Assembly (NCBI GenBank): GCA_030426845.1
Contig: JAUHXR010000067.1
Location: 1 to 32,862, forward strand
Direction of reading: 5' to 3'
Source: Polyangia bacterium
GTDB taxonomy: Bacteria > Myxococcota_A > Polyangia > Polyangiales > Sandaracinaceae
Length of the DNA: 32,862 bases
Shown: positions 19,064-25,899 of the stretch, one piece after another
Position numbering within the stretch: the stretch's first letter is position 1
Layout of the letters: each line of letters opens with the position of its first letter
Position numbers and translations under genes: made by a program
Notes under the pieces: model-generated
The model's input: only the letters and a program-made list of their open reading frames with translations
Databases searched by the model: none
Told to the model about the DNA's origin: nothing

Positions 19064-20455
19064 GTGCCGCGGCTCGGTTGGGCGTCGTTCGTGATCCTCG
19101 GGGGGCTCGCCCTGGCTGCGCCCGCGCGGGCGTTCGACGTGCAGCTCGACACCGACACGAGCTTCCAGATCTACGAGGTGCGATCGCCCACCGCGCGGGC
19201 GTTCATGGCGCGTCGTCGGCTGCTCTCGCGGCTCGGGGTGCGGATGACCCACGATCTCACCGAGCCGGCGGCGGACGGCTCGGCGATCCGCCTCCTCGCG
19301 GAGGGGCAGCTGCGGCTCGAGCAGGACTTCGGCGAGACCTGCCTCCTCGACCGTGAGCTCTGCGTGGTCGCGGTGGACGCCGACGACGCGGGCGCGTGGC
19401 AGCCCCTCGCGGCGGACACCCGGCTCGACGTGCCCTCGCTCTGGGTGGGGGTCAGCGGCCTGCCCCTCGGGGTCACCGCGCGCCTCGGGCGTCAGCTCGC
19501 GCTCGACACGATCGGCTTCGCGCGCTTCGACGGTCTGTCGCTCCAGAGCGCGCCGGTGCGCTGGCTGCGGCTCGAGGCGTTCGGCGGGATGCTGGTGCGC
19601 GGCACCTCGCTCGCCGGGACCTCGCGCAGCGACCCGCAAGGCTCGATCCGCCTCGACACCGAGCGTGACGTCCCCTGGGCGGCGCGGCCGTCGGACACCT
19701 GGGTGCTCGGCGCGCGCCTCAGCGGCGGTCCGGGGCGGCTCCTGTCGCTCTCGATCGGCTACCGCTACATGTGGGACGGCGACGGCGAGGTGATGTCTCG
19801 GATCTCGGCCGGCGCCTCGAGCCAGCCCGCGCCCTGGCTGCGCCTCGACGCCAACGCGGTGGTCGACCTCTTCACCGAAGAGGTCATCGAGGCGCGCGGC
19901 ACCGTCCGGCTGGGGGAGGGCGCGGTGGTCGGGCACGCGCAGGCGTCGCGGCACGTGCCGCGCTTCGACCCGGGGACCATCTGGGCGTGGTTCGCGGTCG
20001 CGCCGATCAACCTGGCCGAGGTGGGCGCGCGCTGGGAGGTCAACGACGACGTCTCGATGGGCGGGGCGATCAAGGGCCGCTACGCCGAGCTCAGCGACGG
20101 CGAGGACCTCGACGCGGGCCTCGACGGGTGGCTGCGGGCCCGCTGGGAGGGGGTGCGGTTCACCTGGACCGGGTTCGTGTGGTCCGGCGCGCTCGGCCCG
20201 CTCGCGGGGGTGCACCTCGGGGCGCGGCGGCCGATCCTCGGGTGGCTCGAGCTGGGGCTCGCGGTCAACGTCTGGTACTTCGAGGACCCGAACCGCCAGG
20301 ATCTCTCGGGCGTGGTGCTCAACGAGGTCCTGGAGGGCCGCTTTCGGATCAGCCCCGAGACGCTGGTCGTGACCGAGCTGCAACACGCCACGAGCCGGGT
20401 GGTCGGCCACCGCTTCCGCGGCCTCGTCGCCCTTCGGGTGGAGACCTGGCCGTGA
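19064..20455 (+). CDS. Exported outer-membrane beta-barrel-like protein
   Basis: This encodes 463 aa. The GTG directly abuts the preceding stop codon. A signal peptide is clear (SFVILGGLALAAPARA, cleavage after about residue 23). The mature part is free of hydrophobic helices and consists of alternating strand-like segments with aromatic girdles (LLSLSIGYRYMW, GTIWAWFAVAPINLAEVGARWEV, LGLAVNVWYFED), ending FRGLVALRVETWP. This is typical of an outer-membrane barrel, perhaps 16-20 strands. It has only two Cys (ETCLLDRELC), probably a loop disulfide, and no heme motif. Its gene overlaps the 13-heme cytochrome gene by 4 bp, so a porin-like partner for the cytochrome is the best guess. It is shorter than MtrB (about 700 aa), and homology to it is not shown. 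Confidence 0.78.
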   Translation: MPRLGWASFVILGGLALAAPARAFDVQLDTDTSFQIYEVRSPTARAFMARRRLLSRLGVRMTHDLTEPAADGSAIRLLAEGQLRLEQDFGETCLLDRELCVVAVDADDAGAWQPLAADTRLDVPSLWVGVSGLPLGVTARLGRQLALDTIGFARFDGLSLQSAPVRWLRLEAFGGMLVRGTSLAGTSRSDPQGSIRLDTERDVPWAARPSDTWVLGARLSGGPGRLLSLSIGYRYMWDGDGEVMSRISAGASSQPAPWLRLDANAVVDLFTEEVIEARGTVRLGEGAVVGHAQASRHVPRFDPGTIWAWFAVAPINLAEVGARWEVNDDVSMGGAIKGRYAELSDGEDLDAGLDGWLRARWEGVRFTWTGFVWSGALGPLAGVHLGARRPILGWLELGLAVNVWYFEDPNRQDLSGVVLNEVLEGRFRISPETLVVTELQHATSRVVGHRFRGLVALRVETWP

Positions 20456-21678
20456 GGCTCCGGGCGAGCCTGCTCCTCGGCGCGACCCTCGCGGCGGCGC
20501 TGCTCGCGGTGGGCCTCGGGCTGCGCGCGGGCGCGGCCGGCCAGGCGCGTCCTCCGGCCGCGGCGCTGCGCGAGCGGCCCCCCGACCGGCACGGCCCCTC
20601 GCCGATCGTCTATCCGCCGCAGCGCATCGCGATCCGGATGGACCACTCCCTCGACGCCCACCGGCAGCTCCGGTGCGTGCGGTGCCATCAGGGCGCGGGG
20701 CTCAGCCAGCGGGCGCGCGACCTGCTGCTGCCGCGCGAGGCGAGCTGCGCGCCGTGCCACGACGAGGAGCTCGATCGGGACGGGCCCGATCGCGAGGCGC
20801 GCTGCGGAACCTGCCACGTCGGCTACACCGAGGGGGCGCCGCCGGCGGTCACCGATCTGCCCACCGCGCGGCTCCGCTTCTCGCACCGGACCCACGTGGA
20901 GCGCGGCGTCCGCTGCCGGACGTGCCACGAGGGGGTGGAGCGCGCGGGCCAGGCCGACCGGCGGCACCTGCCGCGGATGCGCCAGTGCTTCGAGTGCCAT
21001 GGGCCCGAGGGCTTCGCGGCCGAGGCGAGCGCGAGCGGGCGCTGCGAGACCTGCCACCTGACCCGCCCGGACGGCGTGCTCCGGACGCGCTTCGCCGAGG
21101 GCACGATGAACCCGCCCGACTGGCTCTTCGGCATGCGCCACGATCACGAGTGGCTCGTGCGGCACCGGTGGGTCGCGGCCGATCAGGGCGGCGCCTGCGC
21201 GAGCTGCCATCAGGAGTCCGACTGCGCCGACTGCCACGACGGGCGCGTGCGGCCGCGGCGTGTGCACCCGGGAGACTACTTGACGACCCACGTCGCCGAG
21301 GCGCGGCGGGATCAGCCGCGATGCCAGAGCTGCCACACGACCGCGCGCTTCTGCACGGAGTGCCACGCGCGCCTCGGGCTCGCCTCGATCGCGGCGCCCG
21401 ATGTTCGCTCGGCCGCGCCCTATCACCCGCCGGCCGCGGTCTGGACCGAGGGGCCGAACCTCCACGCGCTCGAGGCGCAGCGCGCGATGAACGCATGCGC
21501 GAGCTGCCACGCGGAGCGCGACTGCGTTCAGTGCCACGGATCGCTCGGGATCGGGGCGGGGGTGAGCCCGCACGGTCCCGGGTTCGCCAGCCAGTGCCGC
21601 GCCGCGCTCGAGCGGAACCCGCGGGCCTGCGCGACCTGTCACGGAGACGTGGCGGCGCTCCGCGGTCGCTGCCTCTGA
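20452..21678 (+). CDS. 13-heme c-type cytochrome, periplasmic
   Basis: This encodes 408 aa. The start is a GTG overlapping the barrel stop (GTGA). The N-terminus RLRASLLLGATLAAALLAVGLGLRAGA is a signal peptide or anchor. Thirteen CXXCH heme-attachment motifs begin at residues 75, 99, 118, 155, 179, 198, 249, 258, 291, 301, 349, 358 and 393. Many extra His (FSHRTH, MRHDHEWLVRH, RRVHPGDYL) can serve as distal ligands, as in multiheme cytochrome c3/c7-like electron wires. The last six motifs before the final one form three close pairs. MtrA-type cytochromes have 10 hemes in about 330 aa, so the heme density is similar. It likely moves electrons through the envelope with the barrel protein; direction and donor are unknown. 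Confidence 0.93.
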   Translation: MRLRASLLLGATLAAALLAVGLGLRAGAAGQARPPAAALRERPPDRHGPSPIVYPPQRIAIRMDHSLDAHRQLRCVRCHQGAGLSQRARDLLLPREASCAPCHDEELDRDGPDREARCGTCHVGYTEGAPPAVTDLPTARLRFSHRTHVERGVRCRTCHEGVERAGQADRRHLPRMRQCFECHGPEGFAAEASASGRCETCHLTRPDGVLRTRFAEGTMNPPDWLFGMRHDHEWLVRHRWVAADQGGACASCHQESDCADCHDGRVRPRRVHPGDYLTTHVAEARRDQPRCQSCHTTARFCTECHARLGLASIAAPDVRSAAPYHPPAAVWTEGPNLHALEAQRAMNACASCHAERDCVQCHGSLGIGAGVSPHGPGFASQCRAALERNPRACATCHGDVAALRGRCL

Positions 21679-21695
21679 GGCGAGGTCCGCGCTCT

Positions 21696-21711
21696 CGCGG
21701 CGCGCGCCGCG
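21696..21711. terminator. Perfect 16-bp palindrome between convergent genes
   Basis: CGCGGCGCGCGCCGCG fills the second half of the 33-bp gap between the cytochrome gene and the convergent glycosyltransferase gene. There is no T-tract. It may act as a bidirectional stop. Confidence 0.35.
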
Positions 21712-23097
21712 TCAGCTCCGCCCGGGGTCCGTGTCGGGGACGACGATGCCCGGGTGGGTGTCGCTCGGGTGATGGGCGCGCGGCCGGGTGGGCTCGTTGG
21801 GCACTCCGTCGTCGCCGGGATCGCTCGTCTCCGCCGTGTCGGCGCTCGGCTCCGAGCCGGGTGGCATCGTGTCGGGGGCCCTGGGCCGCTGGGTCGGCGC
21901 GTCGAGCATCTCGATCTGGCTCTCGCTCAGCTCGATCAGGCCGGTCGGTGGATCGAAGCCCTCGTCCCACGGGTCGTGGACCTGGGAGCCCGGGACGAGC
22001 AGATCGTAGACCTGGCGGATCCGCCGCCGGCGCGCGCCGGAGCTGAGCTCGTCCCGAACGCGCTGGTACGCGGCCGAGGCGACGCGCTCGCGGAGGCCCG
22101 CGTCGCGGAGGACCTCGAGGACCGCGTCGGCCAGCGCGCTGTCCGAGCCGGCGGGGTAGAGCAACCCTTCGACCTCGTCGCGAACGAGCTCGGTCACCCC
22201 GGGGACGTCGGCGACCACCACCGGCCGCAGGCACGCCATGTACTCGAGCAGCGGCTGGGGCAGGGGCGAGATGCCGTCGTGGGTGCGCGCGGCCGCGGGG
22301 GCGACGCAGACGTCGGCCGCCGCGACCACGCCCGCGATCTGATGCGGCTTGGGCTCGCCGCGCACCGACACCACGTCGGCTAGCTTTGCTTCGCGCACCT
22401 GCGCGCGCACGGCCTCGCGGCGCTCGTCGTCCGCCTCGCCCGCGATGAGCACCCGCACCGGACGCACCGCGCGGATCTTGGCCACCGCGCTCAGCAGCGT
22501 CGGCAGATCGCGGCCCTCCGAGAACGGGCCGAGGTAGAGGAGCCGCGGGATCGAGAAGGGACCCGTCTGGCCGAAGTCGAAGTCCCCCACGTCGACGCCC
22601 GGTCGGACCACGTCGACCGCGGCCCGCCCGTTCAGCGGCTTGGCGGAGGCGTTGCTGCTCACGAGCACCCGCCCCGCGGCCTGCAGGGTGATCCGGTGCG
22701 CGTCGAGCCAGTCGCGCTCCTCGTCCGGGTCCGGGAAGGTCGCCACCTCGTACACGAGGAGGGCGCTCGATCGCCGGCGGGGGTGCGTGGCCGCGACCTT
22801 GCCCGCCCACGGATCGAACACGTGCACGACGTGATACGTCTCCGAGTCGAGCTGCCGCGCGACCGCGCGCATGTACAGGCTGCGGCGCTCCTCGGCGCTG
22901 GCTTTGGCGACCGGGACGCGGAACATGCGGGCGCCCGCCATGCGCTGGACGTGCGGCAGGTTCTCGGTCTTGAGGGTGACGAGGTCCAGCTCGGCCCGGA
23001 GGCCGTGGATCATGGAGGCCATCGCGGACCCGTGCGCGCTGGCGCCCGGGACGGCGGCGAAGGCCGCGCCGAGGACCCGGATCCGAGCGCCTCCCAT
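21712..23097 (-). CDS. Glycosyltransferase, GT-B fold, family 4-like
   Basis: This encodes 461 aa and probably transfers a sugar from a nucleotide-sugar donor to a glycan or lipid acceptor. The N-terminal Rossmann half begins RIRVLGAAFAAVPGASAHGSA. The C-terminal donor-binding half has PRLLYLGPFSEGRDLPTLL, VLIAGEADDERREAVRAQ, IAGVVAAADVCVAPA and the conserved LPQPLLEYMACLRPVVVADVPGVTEL, where family 4 has its E-x7-E region. After about residue 375 comes a disordered acidic/Pro-rich tail of about 85 residues (DTMPPGSEPSADTAE...), unusual for the family. TAGCTT lies 6 nt before the ATG. Nothing near it suggests a specific polysaccharide locus. Confidence 0.85.
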   Translation of the reverse strand: MGGARIRVLGAAFAAVPGASAHGSAMASMIHGLRAELDLVTLKTENLPHVQRMAGARMFRVPVAKASAEERRSLYMRAVARQLDSETYHVVHVFDPWAGKVAATHPRRRSSALLVYEVATFPDPDEERDWLDAHRITLQAAGRVLVSSNASAKPLNGRAAVDVVRPGVDVGDFDFGQTGPFSIPRLLYLGPFSEGRDLPTLLSAVAKIRAVRPVRVLIAGEADDERREAVRAQVREAKLADVVSVRGEPKPHQIAGVVAAADVCVAPAAARTHDGISPLPQPLLEYMACLRPVVVADVPGVTELVRDEVEGLLYPAGSDSALADAVLEVLRDAGLRERVASAAYQRVRDELSSGARRRRIRQVYDLLVPGSQVHDPWDEGFDPPTGLIELSESQIEMLDAPTQRPRAPDTMPPGSEPSADTAETSDPGDDGVPNEPTRPRAHHPSDTHPGIVVPDTDPGRS

Positions 23098-23128
23098 ACC
23101 CCGAAGCTACCACGAGGAGAGTTGGGCC

Positions 23129-23158
23129 TTGCCATGCCTCGCAGCCTGGGACTACAAC
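23129..23158 (+). promoter_or_regulatory. Possible promoter upstream of the 84-aa gene
   Basis: TTGCCA (23129-23134), an 18-bp spacer and TACAAC (23153-23158) lie 33 nt before the GTG at 23192. A ribosome-binding site, GGAGGA (23182-23187), stands between them. Confidence 0.35.
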
Positions 23159-23191
23159 AGGCGACCGCGGACCGAACACCCGGAGGAACTG

Positions 23192-23446
23192 GTGAAAGAG
23201 CTCGCTCGCTTTCTTCTGCAGAATTGTCAGCTCGACTTCTCGGGCGAAGTGACGATCGAGCAGATTCGTCAGTTTCTTCGTGACGACGACTCGCGTGAGG
23301 CGCGAGCGCTCCTGTCCAAGCTCATCGAGGACAAGGGCGTGGACGACATGCTGGTCGTCGTCGCCGACTGCCTCAAGGAGCACATCCCGAACGGGATCAA
23401 CGAGGACACGATCCGCCAGCAGCTCTCGTTCTACACGGAGAGCTGA
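23192..23446 (+). CDS. Conserved-looking small acidic protein of unknown function
   Basis: This encodes 84 aa. The GTG is preceded by a strong ribosome-binding site (GGAGGA). It has no signal peptide. Its sequence is helical and amphipathic (VKELARFLLQNCQLDF, IEQIRQFLRDDDSREARALL, VDDMLVVVADCLKEHI). Base composition is lower in GC than in neighbouring genes (for example TTT, CTT, AAT, CAG and ATT codons near the start). I do not recognise a family. It lies four bases upstream of the apparent CTG start of the next gene, so the two are likely co-translated. Confidence 0.7.
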   Translation: MKELARFLLQNCQLDFSGEVTIEQIRQFLRDDDSREARALLSKLIEDKGVDDMLVVVADCLKEHIPNGINEDTIRQQLSFYTES

Positions 23447-23450
23447 GGTC

Positions 23451-24242
23451 CTGCGCCGGCTCGGCGTCGTCCTCGCGCTCCTGAGCGTGGGCTGCGACGT
23501 GCCGCCGGCCCGCGACGCCGACGGCCCGGTGGTCCTGGCCAGCGATCCGATGCCCGGCGACGTGGACGTCGACCGGGCGGCGTCGTTTCGCGTGTTCTTC
23601 GATCGCCCCGTGCTGCCCCGGGACGTCCGGCGCGGCCGGGTGGTGGTGCGGAGCGGCGGCCGGTCCGCGTTCCTCTCGGCGTGGTTCGATCCCGTCGAGC
23701 GGGTGATGCACGTCGAGAACCTCCTGCCGCCGCTCGACCCGGACGTCGGCTACCGGCTCGTCGTGGAGGGCGTGCGTGATCTCGAGCGGCGCCCGATGGC
23801 CGACGCGTACACCGCGCCGTTCACCACCGGTGCAGAGGCCCGAGGCACCCCGACCCCGCTGGCCGGCTGGGCCGACGTCGCTCCGATCCTCGCTCGCTGT
23901 GCGGCTGACGGCTGCCACGGCGGCGCGACCCCGGCGCTCGGCCTCGATCTGTCGAGCGGGGCCGGGGTCGAGGCGACCGCGATCGGGGTCGCCGCGCGCC
24001 AGACCCGGGTCGGCACCCAGGACGACACCGTGTGGTCGGGGGCGAGCACGCTCGACGGCCTCGCCCGGATCGACGTCGTCGGCGGGGTGGGGCGACCCTC
24101 TCGGAGCTACCTCCTCTACAAGGTGATCGGGGACCCCCACGCGGCCGGATCGGTCATGCCGCCGCCCCCCGACGATCCGCTGACGGCGGACGAGCAGGGG
24201 CGGCTGAGCCGCTGGATCCGGGCCGGCGCGCCCACGCTCTGA
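23451..24242 (+). CDS. Lipoprotein: Ig-like domain plus cytochrome-like domain (CX4CH)
   Basis: This encodes 263 aa. No ATG, GTG or TTG is available in frame at the right place; a CTG at 23451, just after the preceding TGA, gives LRRLGVVLALLSVGC, a short lipoprotein signal (Cys15). Residues about 26-128 look like a bacterial Ig-like (Big_5/SbsA) domain: SDPMPGDVDVDRAASFRVFFDRPV, LVVEGVRDLERRPM. The C-terminal half has the layout of mono-heme c-type domains on myxobacterial lipoproteins (LARCAADGCHGGATPALGLDL, SYLLYKVIGDP, GSVMPPPPDDPLTADEQ, IRAGAPTL), with a possible Met axial ligand in VMP. The heme site is CX4CH (Cys150, Cys155, His156) instead of CX2CH, so heme binding is plausible but unproven. 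Confidence 0.75.
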   Translation: MRRLGVVLALLSVGCDVPPARDADGPVVLASDPMPGDVDVDRAASFRVFFDRPVLPRDVRRGRVVVRSGGRSAFLSAWFDPVERVMHVENLLPPLDPDVGYRLVVEGVRDLERRPMADAYTAPFTTGAEARGTPTPLAGWADVAPILARCAADGCHGGATPALGLDLSSGAGVEATAIGVAARQTRVGTQDDTVWSGASTLDGLARIDVVGGVGRPSRSYLLYKVIGDPHAAGSVMPPPPDDPLTADEQGRLSRWIRAGAPTL

Positions 24243-24282
24243 GCCGCGTGGCCTTCGGCCGGTTCGCGGGCGGAGGGGCGCC

Positions 24283-24310
24283 TCGACCCCGCCGGGATCT
24301 GTTGTAGAGT
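24283..24310 (+). promoter_or_regulatory. Promoter of the DsbA-like gene
   Basis: TCGACC (24283-24288), a 16-bp spacer and TAGAGT (24305-24310) are followed by 7 nt and then the ATG at 24318. No ribosome-binding site is present, so the transcript is probably leaderless. Confidence 0.45.
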
Positions 24311-24317
24311 CCGCCCG

Positions 24318-25220
24318 ATGCGGACGGATTCCCGACTCCCCTGGCTGGCCGTCGTCCTCCTGGGGATGATGTCCCTGGGCGCGAGCTGCAGCGGCGGCTC
24401 GGATGGTGACGGCGACCCCGGCTCCGGCGGCGAGCGCCCCGAGCCGGCCGAGGAGACCCCCCGGGTCGAGAGCCTCGACGCGGTCGACGTCTCCGAGCTG
24501 ACCCGGGCCGAGCAGCGGGTCTGGGTCGAGCTGATCAACGACCAGCTCTCGCCCTGCGGCGAGCCGATCAGCGTCGGTCGCTGCGTGGCCGAGGAGCGGA
24601 GCTGCCGCAGCTGCGTGCCCGCGTCGCGCTACCTCGTGCGCCTCATCCAGGAGGGCTACGAGCGTCAGGAGATCGAGGAGCTCTACGGCCTGCGCTACGA
24701 CGAGGATCAGGCGGTCGAGATCGCGACCGAGGGCTCGCCGAGCCGCGGATCGCAGATGGCGCCGGTCACGATCGTCGAGTTCAGCGACTTCGAGTGCCCC
24801 TATTGCGGCCGCGCTCATCCGATCGTCCAGCAGCTCCTGCGCGAGTTCGAGGGGCGGGTTCGCGTGGTGTTCAAGCACTACCCGCTGAGCGCGCACCCGC
24901 ACGCGATGCCGGCCGCGCGCGCCGCGGTGGCGGCGGGCAACCAGGACCAGTTCTGGCCCATGCACGACCTGCTGTTCGAGCACCAGCGCCAGCTCGAGGA
25001 GGAGGACCTGATCGGCTACGCCGAGCAGCTCGGCCTCGACATGGATCGCTTCCGCGCGGACATGGCGGCGACCGAGACGCAGGACCGGGTCGAGGCGGAC
25101 AAGGACGCGGGCCGCGAGGCCGGCGTAGAGGGGACGCCGACGTTCTTCGTGAACGGGCGGCGCTTCCGCGAGCCGCCGTCCTCCCTCGCCGCCTACGTGC
25201 GGGAGGCGCTCGACCAGTAG
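24318..25220 (+). CDS. DsbA-like thiol oxidoreductase with extra Cys-rich N-terminal domain
   Basis: This encodes 300 aa and is exported (signal LAVVLLGMMSLGASC, possibly lipidated at Cys24). Residues about 145-298 form a DsbA/thioredoxin-4 domain: VTIVEFSDFECPYCGRAHP with the active-site CPYC (Cys160, Cys163), VVFKHYPLSAHPHAM, and the cis-Pro loop GTPTFFVNGRRF. Such proteins exchange disulfides in the periplasm. Residues about 72-130 are a separate segment with four Cys (80, 89, 96, 99) and LVRLIQEGYERQEIEELYGLRY, whose shape recalls the CcmH heme-lyase subunit helix pair; this resemblance is inference. A TlpA/ResA-like gene follows 78 bp downstream. Confidence 0.9.
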   Translation: MRTDSRLPWLAVVLLGMMSLGASCSGGSDGDGDPGSGGERPEPAEETPRVESLDAVDVSELTRAEQRVWVELINDQLSPCGEPISVGRCVAEERSCRSCVPASRYLVRLIQEGYERQEIEELYGLRYDEDQAVEIATEGSPSRGSQMAPVTIVEFSDFECPYCGRAHPIVQQLLREFEGRVRVVFKHYPLSAHPHAMPAARAAVAAGNQDQFWPMHDLLFEHQRQLEEEDLIGYAEQLGLDMDRFRADMAATETQDRVEADKDAGREAGVEGTPTFFVNGRRFREPPSSLAAYVREALDQ

Positions 25221-25298
25221 CAGTCGCCTGCGCAGGCTCTGTACGATTTGGTACGCTCCGCGTGAATCGACGCCGGAGCGTCGCGTCCTACGGAGGCC

Positions 25299-25820
25299 AT
25301 GAGCAGGATGTCCAGGTTCACCCCCCGCGTTTCCTTCGCCCTCGCGCTCGCCGCGGTCCTCATGATCGCAGGCAGCGCCTTCGCGCTGAACACCGGCGCC
25401 CGCGCTCCCGAGATCGGGCTGCGCGATCTGAACGGCCGCAACGTCACGATGGCCTCGCTGCGCGGCAAGGTCGTGCTCGTGGACTTCTGGGCGTCGTGGT
25501 GCGAGCCCTGCGCCGAGGAGTTCCCGGTGCTCGAGCGGCTCTACAACCGCTACCGCGAGCAGGGCTTCACGGTGGTCGCGGTCTCGCAGGACCGCACCGC
25601 GGACAACATGCAAGGGTTCCTGCGCCAGCACCGCGCGAGCTTCCCGGTGGTGCTCGACTCGAACCACGCGGTCGCGGGGCGCTACAGCCCGCCCCGCATG
25701 CCCTCCAGCTACATCATCGATCGCACGGGCGTCGTGCGGCACGTCCACGAGGGCTTCCGCTCGAGCGACGCGGCGGTCTTCGAGCGCGAGATCCGCGCGC
25801 TCCTCCAGCAGGGCAACTGA
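25299..25820 (+). CDS. TlpA/ResA-like periplasmic thioredoxin
   Basis: This encodes 173 aa. The signal peptide (SFALALAAVLMIAGSAFA, cleavage before LNTG) places it in the periplasm. The thioredoxin-fold core is APEIGLRDLNGRNVTMASLRGK, VVLVDFWASWCEPCAEEF with active-site CEPC (Cys68, Cys71), then GFTVVAVSQDRT, and MPSSYIIDRTGVVRHVHEGF with the cis-Pro. ResA/CcmG/TlpA proteins reduce disulfides, often on apocytochrome c before heme is attached. GGAGG at 25292 lies 2 nt before the ATG at 25299 and 11 nt before a second ATG at 25308, so the exact start is unsure. With the DsbA-like gene upstream it forms a thiol-redox pair. Confidence 0.92.
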   Translation: MSRMSRFTPRVSFALALAAVLMIAGSAFALNTGARAPEIGLRDLNGRNVTMASLRGKVVLVDFWASWCEPCAEEFPVLERLYNRYREQGFTVVAVSQDRTADNMQGFLRQHRASFPVVLDSNHAVAGRYSPPRMPSSYIIDRTGVVRHVHEGFRSSDAAVFEREIRALLQQGN

Positions 25821-25842
25821 GCCCCGTCGAAGCTCGACGGAC

Positions 25843-25872
25843 GGCCCGGGCGATCGCGCGATCGCTCGGGCC
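25843..25872. terminator. Strong 13-bp hairpin between convergent genes
   Basis: GGCCCGGGCGATC (25843-25855) pairs with GATCGCTCGGGCC (25860-25872), with a single G-U, around the loop GCGC. A smaller hairpin, CGTCGA/TCGACG, lies at 25825-25839. They sit in the gap between the convergent TlpA-like and GAF genes and probably end transcription from both sides. Confidence 0.6.
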
Positions 25873-25899
25873 TCGCTGCGTCTGGCCGTGGGGCGCCGC

